Part shown: piece after piece, positions 18,143 to 27,801 of the stretch | Numbering within the stretch: the first letter of the stretch is position 1 | Layout: each line of letters begins with the position of its first letter | Source of the DNA: Terracoccus sp. 273MFTsu3.1 | Lineage (GTDB): Bacteria; Actinomycetota; Actinomycetes; Actinomycetales; Dermatophilaceae | Direction of reading: 5' to 3' | Assembly: GCF_000383675.1 (NCBI RefSeq) | Contig: NZ_KB911822.1 | Location: 490,616-554,615 of the forward strand | DNA: 64,000 bases | Notes under the pieces: generated by a model | The model's input: the letters and a program-made list of their open reading frames with translations, nothing else | The model's database searches: none | Told to the model about the DNA's origin: nothing | Position numbers and translations under genes: made by a program

Positions 18143-18928
18143 TCAGTGCGTCTCGGACAGGCTCCACATCGTCCACAGCTCGGTGCGCATCCGTCGTGGC
18201 TGGCGCAGGGTGTAGGCGACGGCCTGGGCGATGTCCTCCGGTTCCATGAAGTCGCCCTCGGACGGGTCCCGGTCGCCGAAGCGTCCGTCGGCGGCGGCGA
18301 AGGGTGTGTTGACGCCGGCCGGAGCGATGGTCGTCGTGCGGATCCCCTCGGAGCGCAGCTCGCGGTCGAGGGCATAGCCGAGGTTGATCTGCGCAGCCTT
18401 TGTCGCGGAGTAGACCGCCTCCTTGCCGCCTCCGATGAGGAGACCGGCGACCGAGCCGATGATGACGATGTCGCCACCGCCGCCCTGGGCGCGGAACTGG
18501 CGGACGGCCGCCCGCGCCAGCCACACGGTGCCCTTGACGTTGACGTCGACCATGAGCGCGACCTCGTCGGCCGAGTAGTCGAGGATCCCGCCGTAGAAGC
18601 CGACGGCGGCGTTGGCGACGACGGAGTCGACCCGGCCGAAGGCGGCGACTCCCGCGGCGACGAGCGCGTCCGCGGTGCTCTCGTCCCGGACGTCGCCGAG
18701 GCCGACGGCCAGCCGGTCCTCGCCCCAGGCGCCCCGGAGCGAGCCGAGGGCGTCGGGCCGGAGGTCACCGGCGACGACGCGACCGCCTGCCTCGAGGACG
18801 AGCCGGGCAGTCGCGCCACCGATGCCACCGCCGGCACCGGTGACCACGACGACCGAGTCCTCGAGGCTCCGTCCACGGTCGACGGCGCGGAGGGCGGCGG
18901 GACCTGGCGCGGAGGTGGTGCCGGTCAC
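18143..18928 (-). CDS. Short-chain dehydrogenase/reductase (SDR)
   Basis: 261 residues of a classical SDR: NAD(P)-binding VVTGAGGGIGGA (about 28-39), VVANAAVG in place of NNAG, the catalytic Ser in IIGSVAG, YSATK with catalytic Tyr and Lys, and a carboxy-terminal PAGVNTPF. Position in the polyol operon suggests a second sugar-alcohol or sugar oxidation, or redox interconversion of a related polyol; the substrate is inferred only from context. The GTG start overlaps the stop of the second permease by four bases (GTGA), so it is translationally coupled. Confidence 0.87.
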   Translation of the reverse strand: MTGTTSAPGPAALRAVDRGRSLEDSVVVVTGAGGGIGGATARLVLEAGGRVVAGDLRPDALGSLRGAWGEDRLAVGLGDVRDESTADALVAAGVAAFGRVDSVVANAAVGFYGGILDYSADEVALMVDVNVKGTVWLARAAVRQFRAQGGGGDIVIIGSVAGLLIGGGKEAVYSATKAAQINLGYALDRELRSEGIRTTTIAPAGVNTPFAAADGRFGDRDPSEGDFMEPEDIAQAVAYTLRQPRRMRTELWTMWSLSETH

Positions 18929-19767
18929 TTGATCGCCCCCATCGACAGGCCGCGGACGAGCTGCTTCTGTGCCGCCCAGCCGGCGATGATGACGGGGAGG
19001 GCCGCGATCGTCGCTGCGGCGGACAGGACGGCGAGGAACTGTCCTCGACCATCGACGAAGCTGCCGAGGAAGGGCGGCGTCGTGCGGGCGGCCGAGCTCG
19101 TCAGCAGCAGGGCGAGGAAGTACTCGTTCCAGGCGAAGATGAAGCTGATGAGCGCTGCGGCTGCGACCCCCGGCAGGACGAGTGGGAGGACGATCCGCAC
19201 GATCTCACGGAACATGCCGGCCCCGTCCACCCGTGCCGCCTCGATGATCTCGTAGGGCACCTCGAGGAAGAACGAGCGCATCATCCACACCGTGACGGGC
19301 AGGTTCATGGCGCCGTAGACGATGGCGAGCATGTAGATGTTGTCGAGCAGCCCGACGGTCTTGAAGATCATGAAGAGCGGCAGCACGATCGCGGCGAGCG
19401 GCATGAACCTGGTCGAGATGAAGAACGAGAGCGAGTTCTCGACGTTCTTGACCCGCCGGATCGACAGGGCGTAGGCGGCGGGGATCGCGAGCGCCACCGA
19501 GATGATCGTCGCGATGACGGCGGCGGTCAGCGAGTTCTGGAGGTAGCCGGCCATCCCGCGGTCCATCGCGAGCTGGTAGCCCTCCGTGACGGGCTTGAAG
19601 ATGAACGTCGGGTTGACGGACGACGCGAGCGACTCCGGCTTGAACCCGTTGAGGACCATCCAGAAGACCGGGAAGAAGAAGACGAGCACGAGGACCCACG
19701 TGACGAGCGTCGTGAGGGCTCCTCGGGCCGACTGCCTCGACCTCGTGGTGCTGCCTGAGCCGTTCAT
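18925..19767 (-). CDS. Sugar/polyol ABC transporter permease (MalG type)
   Basis: 280 residues with six predicted membrane helices. The cytoplasmic EAA loop reads EAARVDGAGMFREIVRIVLPL, the coupling helix that contacts the ATPase. It resembles the MalG/SmoG class of carbohydrate uptake permeases (CUT1). The ATG at 19767 overlaps the first permease stop (ATGA), and its own stop overlaps the SDR start (GTGA). No ATP-binding subunit is in the operon, so a shared MsmK/MalK-type ATPase elsewhere is expected. Confidence 0.93.
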   Translation of the reverse strand: MNGSGSTTRSRQSARGALTTLVTWVLVLVFFFPVFWMVLNGFKPESLASSVNPTFIFKPVTEGYQLAMDRGMAGYLQNSLTAAVIATIISVALAIPAAYALSIRRVKNVENSLSFFISTRFMPLAAIVLPLFMIFKTVGLLDNIYMLAIVYGAMNLPVTVWMMRSFFLEVPYEIIEAARVDGAGMFREIVRIVLPLVLPGVAAAALISFIFAWNEYFLALLLTSSAARTTPPFLGSFVDGRGQFLAVLSAAATIAALPVIIAGWAAQKQLVRGLSMGAIK

Positions 19768-20717
19768 CGGCTTCCTCCTGCCATGAAGACCTTGAAGACG
19801 CTCTTGAGAGCGATGGTCGCGACGATGATCGTGAGGACGACGGTCACGACGCCGTATGCCGCTGCCTGCCCGACGTCGAGCCCGATGAAGGCCCGCTCGT
19901 AGAGGAGGTAGGCGAGAGTCTTCGTGCCGCCGGTCCCCTTGGTGAGGATCGCGATCGGGTCGAAGACCTGCAGGATGATGACCGAGCCGAGGAGCACCCC
20001 GATCTCGATGTACATCCGTAGGTGGGGCAGCGTGATCCAGGTGAAGGTCCGCCACGTGCCGGCCCCGTCGACCTGGGCGGCCTCGAGGATGCCCTTGTCC
20101 TGGCCCTGGAGACCGGCCAGCAGGATGAGCATCATGAACGGCGTGAACTGCCACGTCAGCACGATGACCACCGTGGCCATCGGGTGCTCCGTGCTCCACG
20201 CCACGACCGGCAGGTGCAGGGACCGGAAGACCCAGTTGAGCATCCCGATGTTCGTGTCGAACATCGAGTACTTCCAGATGAGCGAGGCGGCCGCCGGCAT
20301 GATGAGGAAGGGCGTGATCATCAGGGTCCGGGCCAGCGCGCGCCCGCGGAACGGGCGGTCGAGCAGGACGGCGAAGAGCAGGCCGAAGAGGACCGCCAGG
20401 GTGACCGAGAAGGCCGTGATGAGCACCGTGGCGCGGATCGAGGGCCACAGGTCGCCGGAGGTCAGTGCGCTCGTGTAGTTGTCGAACCCGGCGAACGCAC
20501 GGTCGTTGGGATAGAGCAGGTTCCACTTCGTCAGTGAGAACCCGATGGTCGTCAGGAACGGGATCTGCGTCAGCAGGATGAGGAAGATGACGGCCGGGAG
20601 GAGCAGTCCCCGGTTGCGCCAGAGCTCCGTCCGCTGGACGCGCCGCTTGTCGGTCGCGGTGCTGGCCCGGACGTCCTCGAGCTCGGAGGGTTGCGAGGTG
20701 GTGGTGGTCGTCGTCAT
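19764..20717 (-). CDS. Sugar/polyol ABC transporter permease (MalF type)
   Basis: 317 residues: a charged cytosolic amino end of about 40 residues, then six predicted helices. The EAA motif is EAAQVDGAGTWRTFTWITLPHL. It is the partner permease of the CUT1 system, forming a heterodimer with the downstream protein. The ATG at 20717 follows GGGAG; 31 further codons upstream in frame are rejected because they read through the hairpin region. A 111-bp gap with a hairpin separates it from the binding-protein gene, typical of differential expression in such operons. Confidence 0.93.
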   Translation of the reverse strand: MTTTTTTSQPSELEDVRASTATDKRRVQRTELWRNRGLLLPAVIFLILLTQIPFLTTIGFSLTKWNLLYPNDRAFAGFDNYTSALTSGDLWPSIRATVLITAFSVTLAVLFGLLFAVLLDRPFRGRALARTLMITPFLIMPAAASLIWKYSMFDTNIGMLNWVFRSLHLPVVAWSTEHPMATVVIVLTWQFTPFMMLILLAGLQGQDKGILEAAQVDGAGTWRTFTWITLPHLRMYIEIGVLLGSVIILQVFDPIAILTKGTGGTKTLAYLLYERAFIGLDVGQAAAYGVVTVVLTIIVATIALKSVFKVFMAGGSR

Positions 20718-20764
20718 GTCGGCACTCCCTTGTGCGGCTCGTGCGACTGCGGGGTTGGAGGAGG

Positions 20765-20802
20765 TGTGGTGCCGGGCCCGGGGCGTGCCGGACCCGGCAC
20801 CA
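20765..20802 (-). terminator. Intra-operon hairpin between binding protein and permeases
   Basis: GTGGTGCCGGG at 20765-20775 pairs with its complement at 20792-20802, extended inward with one mismatch. It lies just after the substrate-binding-protein stop. It probably stabilises or partly terminates the transcript so that the binding protein outnumbers the permeases. Confidence 0.65.
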
Positions 20803-20828
20803 CGTGTCACCTGTTCGTCAACAGGGGG

Positions 20829-22193
20829 TCACTTCTTGTGCTTGTCGCCCGCCGCCTGGGCGATCGACTGGCACTTGCTGAGCGCGTCGTCGATCGTGCC
20901 GCGGTCGGCCAGGTAGTCCGCGACGAGCTGGGCGCACTGGTTGCCGACGTCCTGGAACTCGGGGATCGAGACGTACTGGATGCCGACCCAGCCCTGCGGG
21001 TTGATGCCCGGCTGCTTCGGGTTGACCGAGCTCATGACGTCGAGCGTGATGGGCGCGTACGCCTTGGCGGCGTCCTTGTACTCGGGGATGTCGTACGTCG
21101 AGGTCCGCGAGCCCGGCGGGACGTTGGACCAGCCGATCTTCGTGCCGACGAGCTTGATGTAGTCCTTGCTCGTGGCCCACTTGACGAACTTGACCGCCGC
21201 GTCCTTCTGCTTGGTCGACGTCGGGATCGCGAGGTTCCAGCTCCAGAGCCAGCCGGACTCCTTGGTCTTGTCGACCGGCATGTGCGCGTAGCCCATCTTG
21301 CCCTTGACGGGCGAGTCGGCCGCCTCGAGCATCGAGGCTGCGACGGAGGCGTCGGCCCACATCGCGGCCTTGCCCTCCTTGAGGGCCGTGAGGCACTCGT
21401 TGAAGCTGTAGGAGACAGGGTCCTTCTCACCGGACTGGTCGAGCATCGTCTTGTAGAAGCTGACCGCCTGCTTCCACTCCGGGGTGTCGACGGTGGCCTT
21501 CCAGCTGCTGTCGTACCAGTTGCCCCCGAAGGTCTGCACGACGGTGGTCAGCGGGGCGAAGAGGTCTCCCCAGCCCGGCTTGCCGCGCATGCAGATCCCG
21601 GCCATGTCGGCGGTGTTGACCTTCTTGGCCGCGTCCGCGACCTGCTGCCACGAGGGGTTCTGCGGGATCGTGACCCCGGCCTTGTCCATGACCTCCTTGT
21701 TGTACATGAGGATCGAGGACTCCCCGTAGAACGGGACGGCGAAGAGCTTGTTGTCGAAGGTGTTGACGTCGCGGACCGGCGGGAGCAGGTCGGCCACGTC
21801 GTACGACGCGTCGGCCTGGAGCTCCGGGGTGAGGTCCACGAGCCACCCGTTCGCGCCCCACTGGGGCGTCTCGTAGGCGCCGATGGTGACGATGTCGTAC
21901 TGGCCGGCGCCGCTCGCGACGTCTGCCGTCACGGCTGCGCGGAGGTCGCCTTCCTCCATGACCTGGAAGTTGACGGTGACGCCGGGGTTCGCCTTCTCGT
22001 ACTCGGACTTGAGCTTCTCCATGTCCTTCATCTGGCCGTTGTTCACGGTGGCCACCTTGAGGGTGACGGCGCCCCCGGCGGCGCCCGTGGACCCGTTGCC
22101 GGACTGCACTGCCCCGGACGAACAGGCAGCCACCGTCATGGCGACCGCCACCGCGCCCGTCCCCAGCGCGAGCATGCGCTTGTTCGCAAGCAT
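20829..22193 (-). CDS. ABC transporter substrate-binding lipoprotein (sugar/polyol, CUT1)
   Basis: 454 residues. The signal peptide has a lipobox TVAAC with the lipidated Cys at residue 24. The mature chain follows the extracellular solute-binding family 1 pattern: KLKSEYEKANPGVTV, YDIVTIGAYE, FAVPFYGESSILMYNKEVM, and a Trp-rich ligand-cleft region. It binds the sugar alcohol outside the membrane and delivers it to the two permeases. It resembles the SmoE-type sorbitol/mannitol binders more than maltose binders, which is inferred from the operon enzymes. It is the first gene of the operon, divergent from the AraC regulator. Confidence 0.93.
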   Translation of the reverse strand: MLANKRMLALGTGAVAVAMTVAACSSGAVQSGNGSTGAAGGAVTLKVATVNNGQMKDMEKLKSEYEKANPGVTVNFQVMEEGDLRAAVTADVASGAGQYDIVTIGAYETPQWGANGWLVDLTPELQADASYDVADLLPPVRDVNTFDNKLFAVPFYGESSILMYNKEVMDKAGVTIPQNPSWQQVADAAKKVNTADMAGICMRGKPGWGDLFAPLTTVVQTFGGNWYDSSWKATVDTPEWKQAVSFYKTMLDQSGEKDPVSYSFNECLTALKEGKAAMWADASVAASMLEAADSPVKGKMGYAHMPVDKTKESGWLWSWNLAIPTSTKQKDAAVKFVKWATSKDYIKLVGTKIGWSNVPPGSRTSTYDIPEYKDAAKAYAPITLDVMSSVNPKQPGINPQGWVGIQYVSIPEFQDVGNQCAQLVADYLADRGTIDDALSKCQSIAQAAGDKHKK

Positions 22194-22412
22194 TCCTAAC
22201 TCCTTTGGTAGGCATTCCTCGTTTCCGTCGGCCCGGTTCCACCTGGCCCTGCGGCGATCTCCGCTTCGTTCTTGACGGGAACTTGCCGGAACGGTAATGA
22301 CGGGCGAGTCGGCACAACAAGCACCATGAGCCCCCTGTCATTGATACGATTTTTCGCAGGGGTGGGCGTTGTGGGCGACATACCGGTCACAGCCCCGCAC
22401 GGGACGGCGACG
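22194..22412. promoter_or_regulatory. Divergent control region of the polyol operon and AraC gene
   Basis: A 219-bp spacer between divergent starts. TTGATACGATTTTTCG near 22340-22355 and the partly complementary CGAAGATTTCGTATCGAT, just inside the AraC frame at about 22438-22455, form a spaced inverted repeat. CGTTC/GGAACG also brackets 22268-22293. These are candidate operators for the AraC protein. The region is AT-richer than its surroundings, consistent with promoters in both directions. Confidence 0.5.
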
Positions 22413-23450
22413 ATGCCGTCCACCGCGGCGAAGGAGACGAAGATTTCGTATCGATCCGGCCAGTCTTCCGGCGGTGGCTCCCGCACGACCGAGGGTGACG
22501 CGCTGCGTTCCGTACCGCCGGGCCCCCTGCTGGGTCAGCCCGTGCGCCGGGAGTACATCCCGCACCACCCCCAGGCGTCGGCGCGGGTGCTGACGCACGA
22601 CTTCCCGAGCGAGATCTGCGGCTGGGGCTTCCATCCCGAGTACGAGATCCACCTCATCACCAAGACGCGGGGCAGCTTCATCGCCGGCGACCACATCGGC
22701 ACCTTCGCCCCGGGTCACGTCAGCCTGATCGGCCCGAACCTGCCGCACGACTGGGTCAGCGACCTCGCCGAGGGCCAGGTGGCCGTCGACCGCGACGCGG
22801 TCATCCAGTTCAGCGACGAGTGGATCCATGCGGCGATGGAGCACCTGCCGGAGCTGGCCGAGGTGACGGAGGTGCTCCAGCGCTCGACCCGCGGCATCGT
22901 CTTCTCCGGTGCCACGGCCTGGCGGGCTGCCGAGACGATCCTCGCCTGCGTGCACAGTCAGGGCGTCGAGCAGCTCGGCCACCTCTTCAAGCTCCTCGCG
23001 CTCTTCGCGCACGCCCCGCCCGAGGAGTACGACCTCGTGGCGAGCGAGTGGATGGGCCGTCCGACCGACGCGGCGTCGCGCGACGCGGGCGAGGCTGGGC
23101 TCAGCTACATCTCCGACAACCTCACCGGAGACATCCGGCTGTCGACGGCCGCACGTCTCGCGTACATGTCGGAGCCGACGTTCTCGAAGTACTTCAAGAG
23201 CGCGACCGGCATGACCTTCTCGAGCATGGTCAAGAAGCTGCGGATCGCCTACTCCCGACGCCTGCTCGACACGACCGACCACTCCGTGGCCCAGGTCGCC
23301 GAGATGAGCGGCTACCACAACATGGCCAACTTCAACCGGCAGTTCCTCGCCGAGGTCGGGACGACGCCGAGCGCCTACCGACGGCTCGAGTCGGACCAAA
23401 AGCCGCCGCCCGAGGTGTTCAGCCTCGGTCGTCGGGCGCCTTCGAACTGA
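22413..23450 (+). CDS. AraC family transcriptional regulator
   Basis: 345 residues from the ATG at 22413 (start uncertain; the frame is open to 22272). The amino-terminal half is a cupin-like ligand-sensing domain (HPEYEIHLITKTRGSFIAGD...GHVSLIGPNLPHDW). The carboxy-terminal half has two helix-turn-helix units ending in the AraC signature: VAQVAEMSGYHNMANFNRQF then VGTTPSAYRR. By position it is the local, ligand-responsive regulator of the divergent polyol operon, and probably an activator as is usual for the family. Confidence 0.88.
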   Translation: MPSTAAKETKISYRSGQSSGGGSRTTEGDALRSVPPGPLLGQPVRREYIPHHPQASARVLTHDFPSEICGWGFHPEYEIHLITKTRGSFIAGDHIGTFAPGHVSLIGPNLPHDWVSDLAEGQVAVDRDAVIQFSDEWIHAAMEHLPELAEVTEVLQRSTRGIVFSGATAWRAAETILACVHSQGVEQLGHLFKLLALFAHAPPEEYDLVASEWMGRPTDAASRDAGEAGLSYISDNLTGDIRLSTAARLAYMSEPTFSKYFKSATGMTFSSMVKKLRIAYSRRLLDTTDHSVAQVAEMSGYHNMANFNRQFLAEVGTTPSAYRRLESDQKPPPEVFSLGRRAPSN

Positions 23451-23637
23451 CCCTCCGGGGTGACGCCGAGGTCGCCGAGGCCGCCGCTCCGACGCCCGGT
23501 CTGCCCACCATCAGAGACGGTCGGGTCCGGTCGCGTGTCTTTTGTGTGACGTGCCCGGCAGACCTGCCGCTACCCGTGCGTCGTGCTCTAGGTTCGTGAA
23601 CCAGTGCCCACAGCCCTCCCGCGCGAAGGAGCCCAGC

Positions 23638-25203
23638 GTGCAGATCGGTGTCCCCCGTGAGACCCGTGCCCGCGAGACACGTGTCGCCGCGACGCCCAAG
23701 ACCGTCGAGCAGCTCGTCGGACTCGGTTACGACGTCGCCGTCGAGAGCGGGGCGGGGGAGCGGGCGAGCTTCTCCGACGAGGCGTATGCCGTCGCCGGCG
23801 CTCGTGTGGTCACGGCTGAGGAGGCGTGGGGCTCGCCGATCGTACACAAGGTCAACGCACCCTCCGACGACGAGATCGCGCGGCTTCGACCGGGCACCGT
23901 CCTCGTGTCGCTCCTGGCGCCGGCCATCACCCCCGACCTCGTCGAGAAGCTGCGCGCCGCGGGCGTCACCGCGATGGCGATGGATGCCGTGCCGCGCATC
24001 AGCAGGGCACAGTCCCTCGACGTCCTGTCGTCGATGGCCAACATCGCCGGCTACCGGGCCGTGGTCGAGGCCGCCCACGAGTTCGGCTCGTTCTTCACCG
24101 GGCAGGTCACGGCCGCCGGCAAGGTGCCCCCCGCCAAGGTGCTCGTCGCAGGGGCCGGTGTGGCGGGCCTCGCCGCGATCGGCACGGCACGCTCGCTCGG
24201 GGCGATCGTCCGCGCGACCGACGCCCGAGCCGAGGTGGCCGAGCAGGTCGAGTCGATGGGCGCGGACTTCCTCGCCGTCCAGATGCCCGAGGTGGATGCC
24301 GCAGCCGCGTCGAGCGACGGCTACGCCAAGGAGATGGGCGAGGAGTACAACCGGAGGGCCGCCGAGCTGTATGCCGCCCAGGCGCCCGACGTGGACATCA
24401 TCGTCACGACGGCGCTCATCCCGGGACGTCCCGCGCCGCGGCTCATCACCGGCGAGATGGTGGCCTCGATGAAGCCCGGCTCGGTCATCGTCGACATGGC
24501 GGCGGCCAACGGCGGCAACGTCGAGGGCGCGGTCGCCGACGAGATGGTCGTCACCGACAACGGCGTGACGATCATCGGCTACACCGACCTCGCGGCCCGT
24601 CTGCCCACGCAGGCGTCGCAGCTCTACGGCACGAACCTCGTCAACCTCATGAAGCTCCTGACGCCCGGCAAGGACGGTCAGCTCGTCCTCGACTTCGACG
24701 ACGTCGTGCAGCGCAACATGACGGTGGCCCGCGACGGCGAGCTGCTCTGGCCGCCGCCCGCCATCCAGGTCAGCGCGGCCCCGGTCGCGCAGACGGCAGC
24801 CGGCACGAAGGTCGTGAAAGAGCCTGAGCCACCGAAGGACCCGCGGCGCAGGTATGCGGGGATGGCGATCGGCGCCGTCGTCTTCGCGGCCATCGCGGCC
24901 GTGTCGCCGCCGAGCTTCCTCGGGCACTTCACGGTCTTCGCGCTCGCCGTCGTCATCGGCTACTACGTCATCGGCAACGTCCACCACGCGCTGCACACGC
25001 CCCTGATGTCGGTCACCAACGCGATCAGCGGCATCATCGTCGTCGGCGCGCTGCTCCAGCTCGGCTCGGCCGGGTCGGTGGGCGGCACGAAGGGTGTCGT
25101 CATCATGGTGCTCGGCTTCGTCGCCGCGCTCCTGGCCAGCATCAACATCTTCGGTGGCTTCACCGTGACCCGCCGCATGCTGACGATGTTCCGGAAGGGC
25201 TGA
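23638..25203 (+). CDS. pntA: NAD(P) transhydrogenase subunit alpha
   Basis: 521 residues. The amino-terminal alanine-dehydrogenase/PNT NAD-binding domain starts VQIGVPRET, with the Rossmann motif [20 protein letters not shown] at about 170. The carboxy-terminal membrane part has four helices (about 405-520), so the alpha subunit is the fused single-chain type of E. coli. With PntB it uses the proton gradient to reduce NADP+ with NADH. The GTG at 23638 has an AAGGAG site 5 bp upstream and matches the family start; 32 codons upstream are rejected. pntB starts 6 bp after the stop. It contains one GCGTATGCCG word at 23782. Confidence 0.96.
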   Translation: MQIGVPRETRARETRVAATPKTVEQLVGLGYDVAVESGAGERASFSDEAYAVAGARVVTAEEAWGSPIVHKVNAPSDDEIARLRPGTVLVSLLAPAITPDLVEKLRAAGVTAMAMDAVPRISRAQSLDVLSSMANIAGYRAVVEAAHEFGSFFTGQVTAAGKVPPAKVLVAGAGVAGLAAIGTARSLGAIVRATDARAEVAEQVESMGADFLAVQMPEVDAAAASSDGYAKEMGEEYNRRAAELYAAQAPDVDIIVTTALIPGRPAPRLITGEMVASMKPGSVIVDMAAANGGNVEGAVADEMVVTDNGVTIIGYTDLAARLPTQASQLYGTNLVNLMKLLTPGKDGQLVLDFDDVVQRNMTVARDGELLWPPPAIQVSAAPVAQTAAGTKVVKEPEPPKDPRRRYAGMAIGAVVFAAIAAVSPPSFLGHFTVFALAVVIGYYVIGNVHHALHTPLMSVTNAISGIIVVGALLQLGSAGSVGGTKGVVIMVLGFVAALLASINIFGGFTVTRRMLTMFRKG

Positions 25204-25209
25204 CCGCAC

Positions 25210-26598
25210 ATGGACATCGCACTCATCCAGGCGGCATACATCGTCGCGGCGCTGCTCTTCATCATGTCGCTCGCCGGGCTCTCGAAGCACGAGACCGCCC
25301 GCGACGGCAACGTCCTCGGCATGGTCGGCATGGGCATCGCCCTCGTCGCCACGCTCTGGCTCTCCCTGCGTGATGCCGTGTGGTCGGCCTGGCTGCTCAT
25401 CGCGGTCGCGATGGTCATCGGCGCCGCGATCGGCATCGCCCGGGCGCGCAAGGTCGAGATGACCGGCATGCCGGAGCTCATCGCGATGCTGCACTCGTTC
25501 GTCGGTGCCGCCGCCGTGCTCGTCGGCATCAACACCTTCGTCGCCACGTCCGACCTCGTCGGGGTCGAGGGTGAGGCCGTGCACCTCGTCGAGATCTTCC
25601 TCGGCGTCTTCATCGGAGCCGTCACGTTCACCGGCTCGATCGTCGCGTTCCTCAAGCTGTCGGCGCGCATCTCGAGCAAGCCGCTCATGCTGCCGGCACG
25701 CCACTGGCTCAACCTCACCGCACTCGTCGTGTCCGCAGGGCTGATCGTGTGGTTCGTGACGGCGCACTCGATCGTGCCGCTGCTCGTCATGACGGCGATC
25801 GCGCTCGCGTTCGGCTGGCACCTCGTCGCCTCGATCGGCGGTGGCGACATGCCCGTCGTCGTCTCGATGCTCAACAGCTACTCGGGCTGGGCTGCGGCCG
25901 CCGCGGGCTTCATGCTCGGCAACGACCTGCTCATCGTCACGGGCGCACTCGTCGGCTCGTCCGGTGCCTACCTCTCCTACATCATGTGCAAGGCCATGAA
26001 CCGGTCGTTCGTGTCGGTCATCGCGGGCGGGTTCGGCTCCGACGGGGCCGTGTCGAACTCTGACGTCGACTACGGCGACCACCGCGAGACGAACGCGGCC
26101 GAGGTCGCCGACCTGCTCAAGAACGCGTCCACGGTCGTCATCACCCCCGGCTACGGCATGGCGGTCGCGCAGGCGCAGTACCCCGTCGCCGACCTCACGT
26201 CGAAGCTGCGTGAGCGGGGCGTGGACGTCCGCTTCGGCATCCACCCGGTGGCCGGTCGCCTCCCGGGCCACATGAACGTCCTGCTCGCCGAGGCCAAGGT
26301 GCCCTACGACATCGTCCTCGAGATGGACGAGGTCAACGACGACTTCCCGGACACCGACGTCGTGCTCGTCATCGGCGCCAACGACACGGTCAACCCGGCT
26401 GCGGCCGAGGACCCGACGTCACCGATCGCCGGCATGCCGGTCCTGCAGGTGTGGAACGCCAAGGACGTCGTCGTCTTCAAGCGCTCGATGAACGCCGGCT
26501 ATGCGGGTGTCCAGAACCCGCTCTTCTTCCGCGACAACTCGGCCATGCTCTTCGGCGACGCCAAGGAACGCGTCGAGGACATCATCAAGGCCCTCTGA
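25210..26598 (+). CDS. pntB: NAD(P) transhydrogenase subunit beta
   Basis: 462 residues. Eight or nine membrane helices span roughly residues 1-260. The soluble NADP(H)-binding domain III follows, with [53 protein letters not shown] and the closing [17 protein letters not shown]. It is the membrane and NADPH half of the proton-translocating transhydrogenase, which links NADPH supply to the proton motive force. Cotranscribed with pntA. Confidence 0.96.
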   Translation: MDIALIQAAYIVAALLFIMSLAGLSKHETARDGNVLGMVGMGIALVATLWLSLRDAVWSAWLLIAVAMVIGAAIGIARARKVEMTGMPELIAMLHSFVGAAAVLVGINTFVATSDLVGVEGEAVHLVEIFLGVFIGAVTFTGSIVAFLKLSARISSKPLMLPARHWLNLTALVVSAGLIVWFVTAHSIVPLLVMTAIALAFGWHLVASIGGGDMPVVVSMLNSYSGWAAAAAGFMLGNDLLIVTGALVGSSGAYLSYIMCKAMNRSFVSVIAGGFGSDGAVSNSDVDYGDHRETNAAEVADLLKNASTVVITPGYGMAVAQAQYPVADLTSKLRERGVDVRFGIHPVAGRLPGHMNVLLAEAKVPYDIVLEMDEVNDDFPDTDVVLVIGANDTVNPAAAEDPTSPIAGMPVLQVWNAKDVVVFKRSMNAGYAGVQNPLFFRDNSAMLFGDAKERVEDIIKAL

Positions 26599-26714
26599 CC
26601 GACAGAACCGACTGACCGAGTGCCCCATGACTGGCCGAATGCCTTGGTATGCCGGGCAGCCCGGTCAGTCGCGGGGCAGTCGAGGGCGCGTGGGGCAGCC
26701 AGTCCGGACACGGT

Positions 26715-27641
26715 TCAGGCGCTGCGGGGTCGACGGACGTCGCGTCGGGATGAGCGCATGACGGCGGCGTGCAGCAGGGTCCGGACGCGCTCCGGGTGTG
26801 ACAGGTCAGCCCACACCAGTCGGACGACTTCGTAGCCGAGCGAGCGGATCCGGTCCTCACGCTGCTTCTCGGCGAAGAGCGCGTCGCGGCCCTCGTACTT
26901 GACCTTGCCGTCGAACTCCACGACGACGCGGGTGCCCTCGACGAGGAAGTCGACGCGGTCCGGCCACCCGCTCGCGGTCAGCTGCCCCGTCCCGGGCACG
27001 TCGTACTGCGGCACGAACCGATACCCGAGCTGGTGCAGGAGCCATGCCGTGAGGGTCTCGCCCGGAGACTCGTGCAGCGGCTCGATGCGGTGCGCCACCG
27101 CACGCGCAGCCACGATCCCGCGGTGCCCGTCGAGCAGGGCCAGGGCGTCGTCGACCTGCGCGCGAGTGGCGACTCGCGACCTCATCGCGGCGTCGCCCGC
27201 GACGAGAAGGGCCCGGCGGCTCCGCAGCCCTGTCTGGGCGATCGCGAGAGCCGGTGTCACGGAGCGTTCCGGGTCGAGGGGGTGGGCCGTCGGGCACTGG
27301 TGCAGCCGCACCCACCGACCGAGGTGTGCCGGGATGCCGGGCTCGGTCCACGTGAGATCGACGCGAGAGGTGACCGGACGGAAGGTCGGCAGACCGAGGG
27401 TGAGCAGGGCCGCGTCGTGGCTGAGCACGGCGCGACCGGCATACTCCTGAGCGGCCGCAGCCACGCGCAGACGCCAGAGCTCGTGGTCGGAGGCCGGCCG
27501 CCCCGGCGCGTACCAACCGGGCCGGAGACGCGTGCAGCTACCGGCGCGCAGCAGACGGCGGAGCGCTGCGGCATCAAGTCCGAAGCGTGACGCGGCGGCG
27601 CTCGAGAACACGCCGTCGCGGGCGATGGTGGACAGGTCCAT
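26715..27641 (-). CDS. DUF559-domain protein with AbiEi-like N-terminal domain
   Basis: 308 residues from the ATG at 27641. The amino end (DLSTIARDGVFSSAAASRFGLDAAALRRLLRAG) matches the winged-helix domain of AbiEi-type antitoxin proteins. The carboxy end is a DUF559 endonuclease-like fold with a PD-(D/E)XK core: DRVDFLVEGTRVVVEFDGKVKYEG, then EKQREDRIRSLGYEVVRLVW. Such orphan proteins are numerous in actinobacterial genomes and have no neighbouring AbiEii toxin here. The role is unknown; regulation or nucleic-acid cleavage is possible. High GC and codon use match the backbone. Confidence 0.8.
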   Translation of the reverse strand: MDLSTIARDGVFSSAAASRFGLDAAALRRLLRAGSCTRLRPGWYAPGRPASDHELWRLRVAAAAQEYAGRAVLSHDAALLTLGLPTFRPVTSRVDLTWTEPGIPAHLGRWVRLHQCPTAHPLDPERSVTPALAIAQTGLRSRRALLVAGDAAMRSRVATRAQVDDALALLDGHRGIVAARAVAHRIEPLHESPGETLTAWLLHQLGYRFVPQYDVPGTGQLTASGWPDRVDFLVEGTRVVVEFDGKVKYEGRDALFAEKQREDRIRSLGYEVVRLVWADLSHPERVRTLLHAAVMRSSRRDVRRPRSA

Positions 27642-27735
27642 CGGTCCATCGTGGCCTCGAAGCCCCCGTCCGTGCAGGAGGCCTGTGGACACCTACCGGT
27701 TCGCTGCCCGCCCACGGCACGACTGCCCCCACATG

Positions 27736-27769
27736 GAACGACTCCCACGGCATGCCGTGGGAGTCGTTC
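27736..27769 (-). terminator. Terminator after the APC permease
   Basis: 27736-27752 is the exact reverse complement of 27753-27769, a 17-bp palindrome with outer arm GAACGACTCCCACGGCA. It lies 32 bp past the permease stop. Confidence 0.85.
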
Positions 27770-27801
27770 GAAGAGAGAGCAGTCGAGCGTGTGGGGCGGA
27801 G

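Noticed and set aside
23419..26271. 950-codon minus-strand open frame opposite pntAB
   Set aside because: His/Arg/Asp-rich shadow of two unmistakable transhydrogenase genes, without any family feature.
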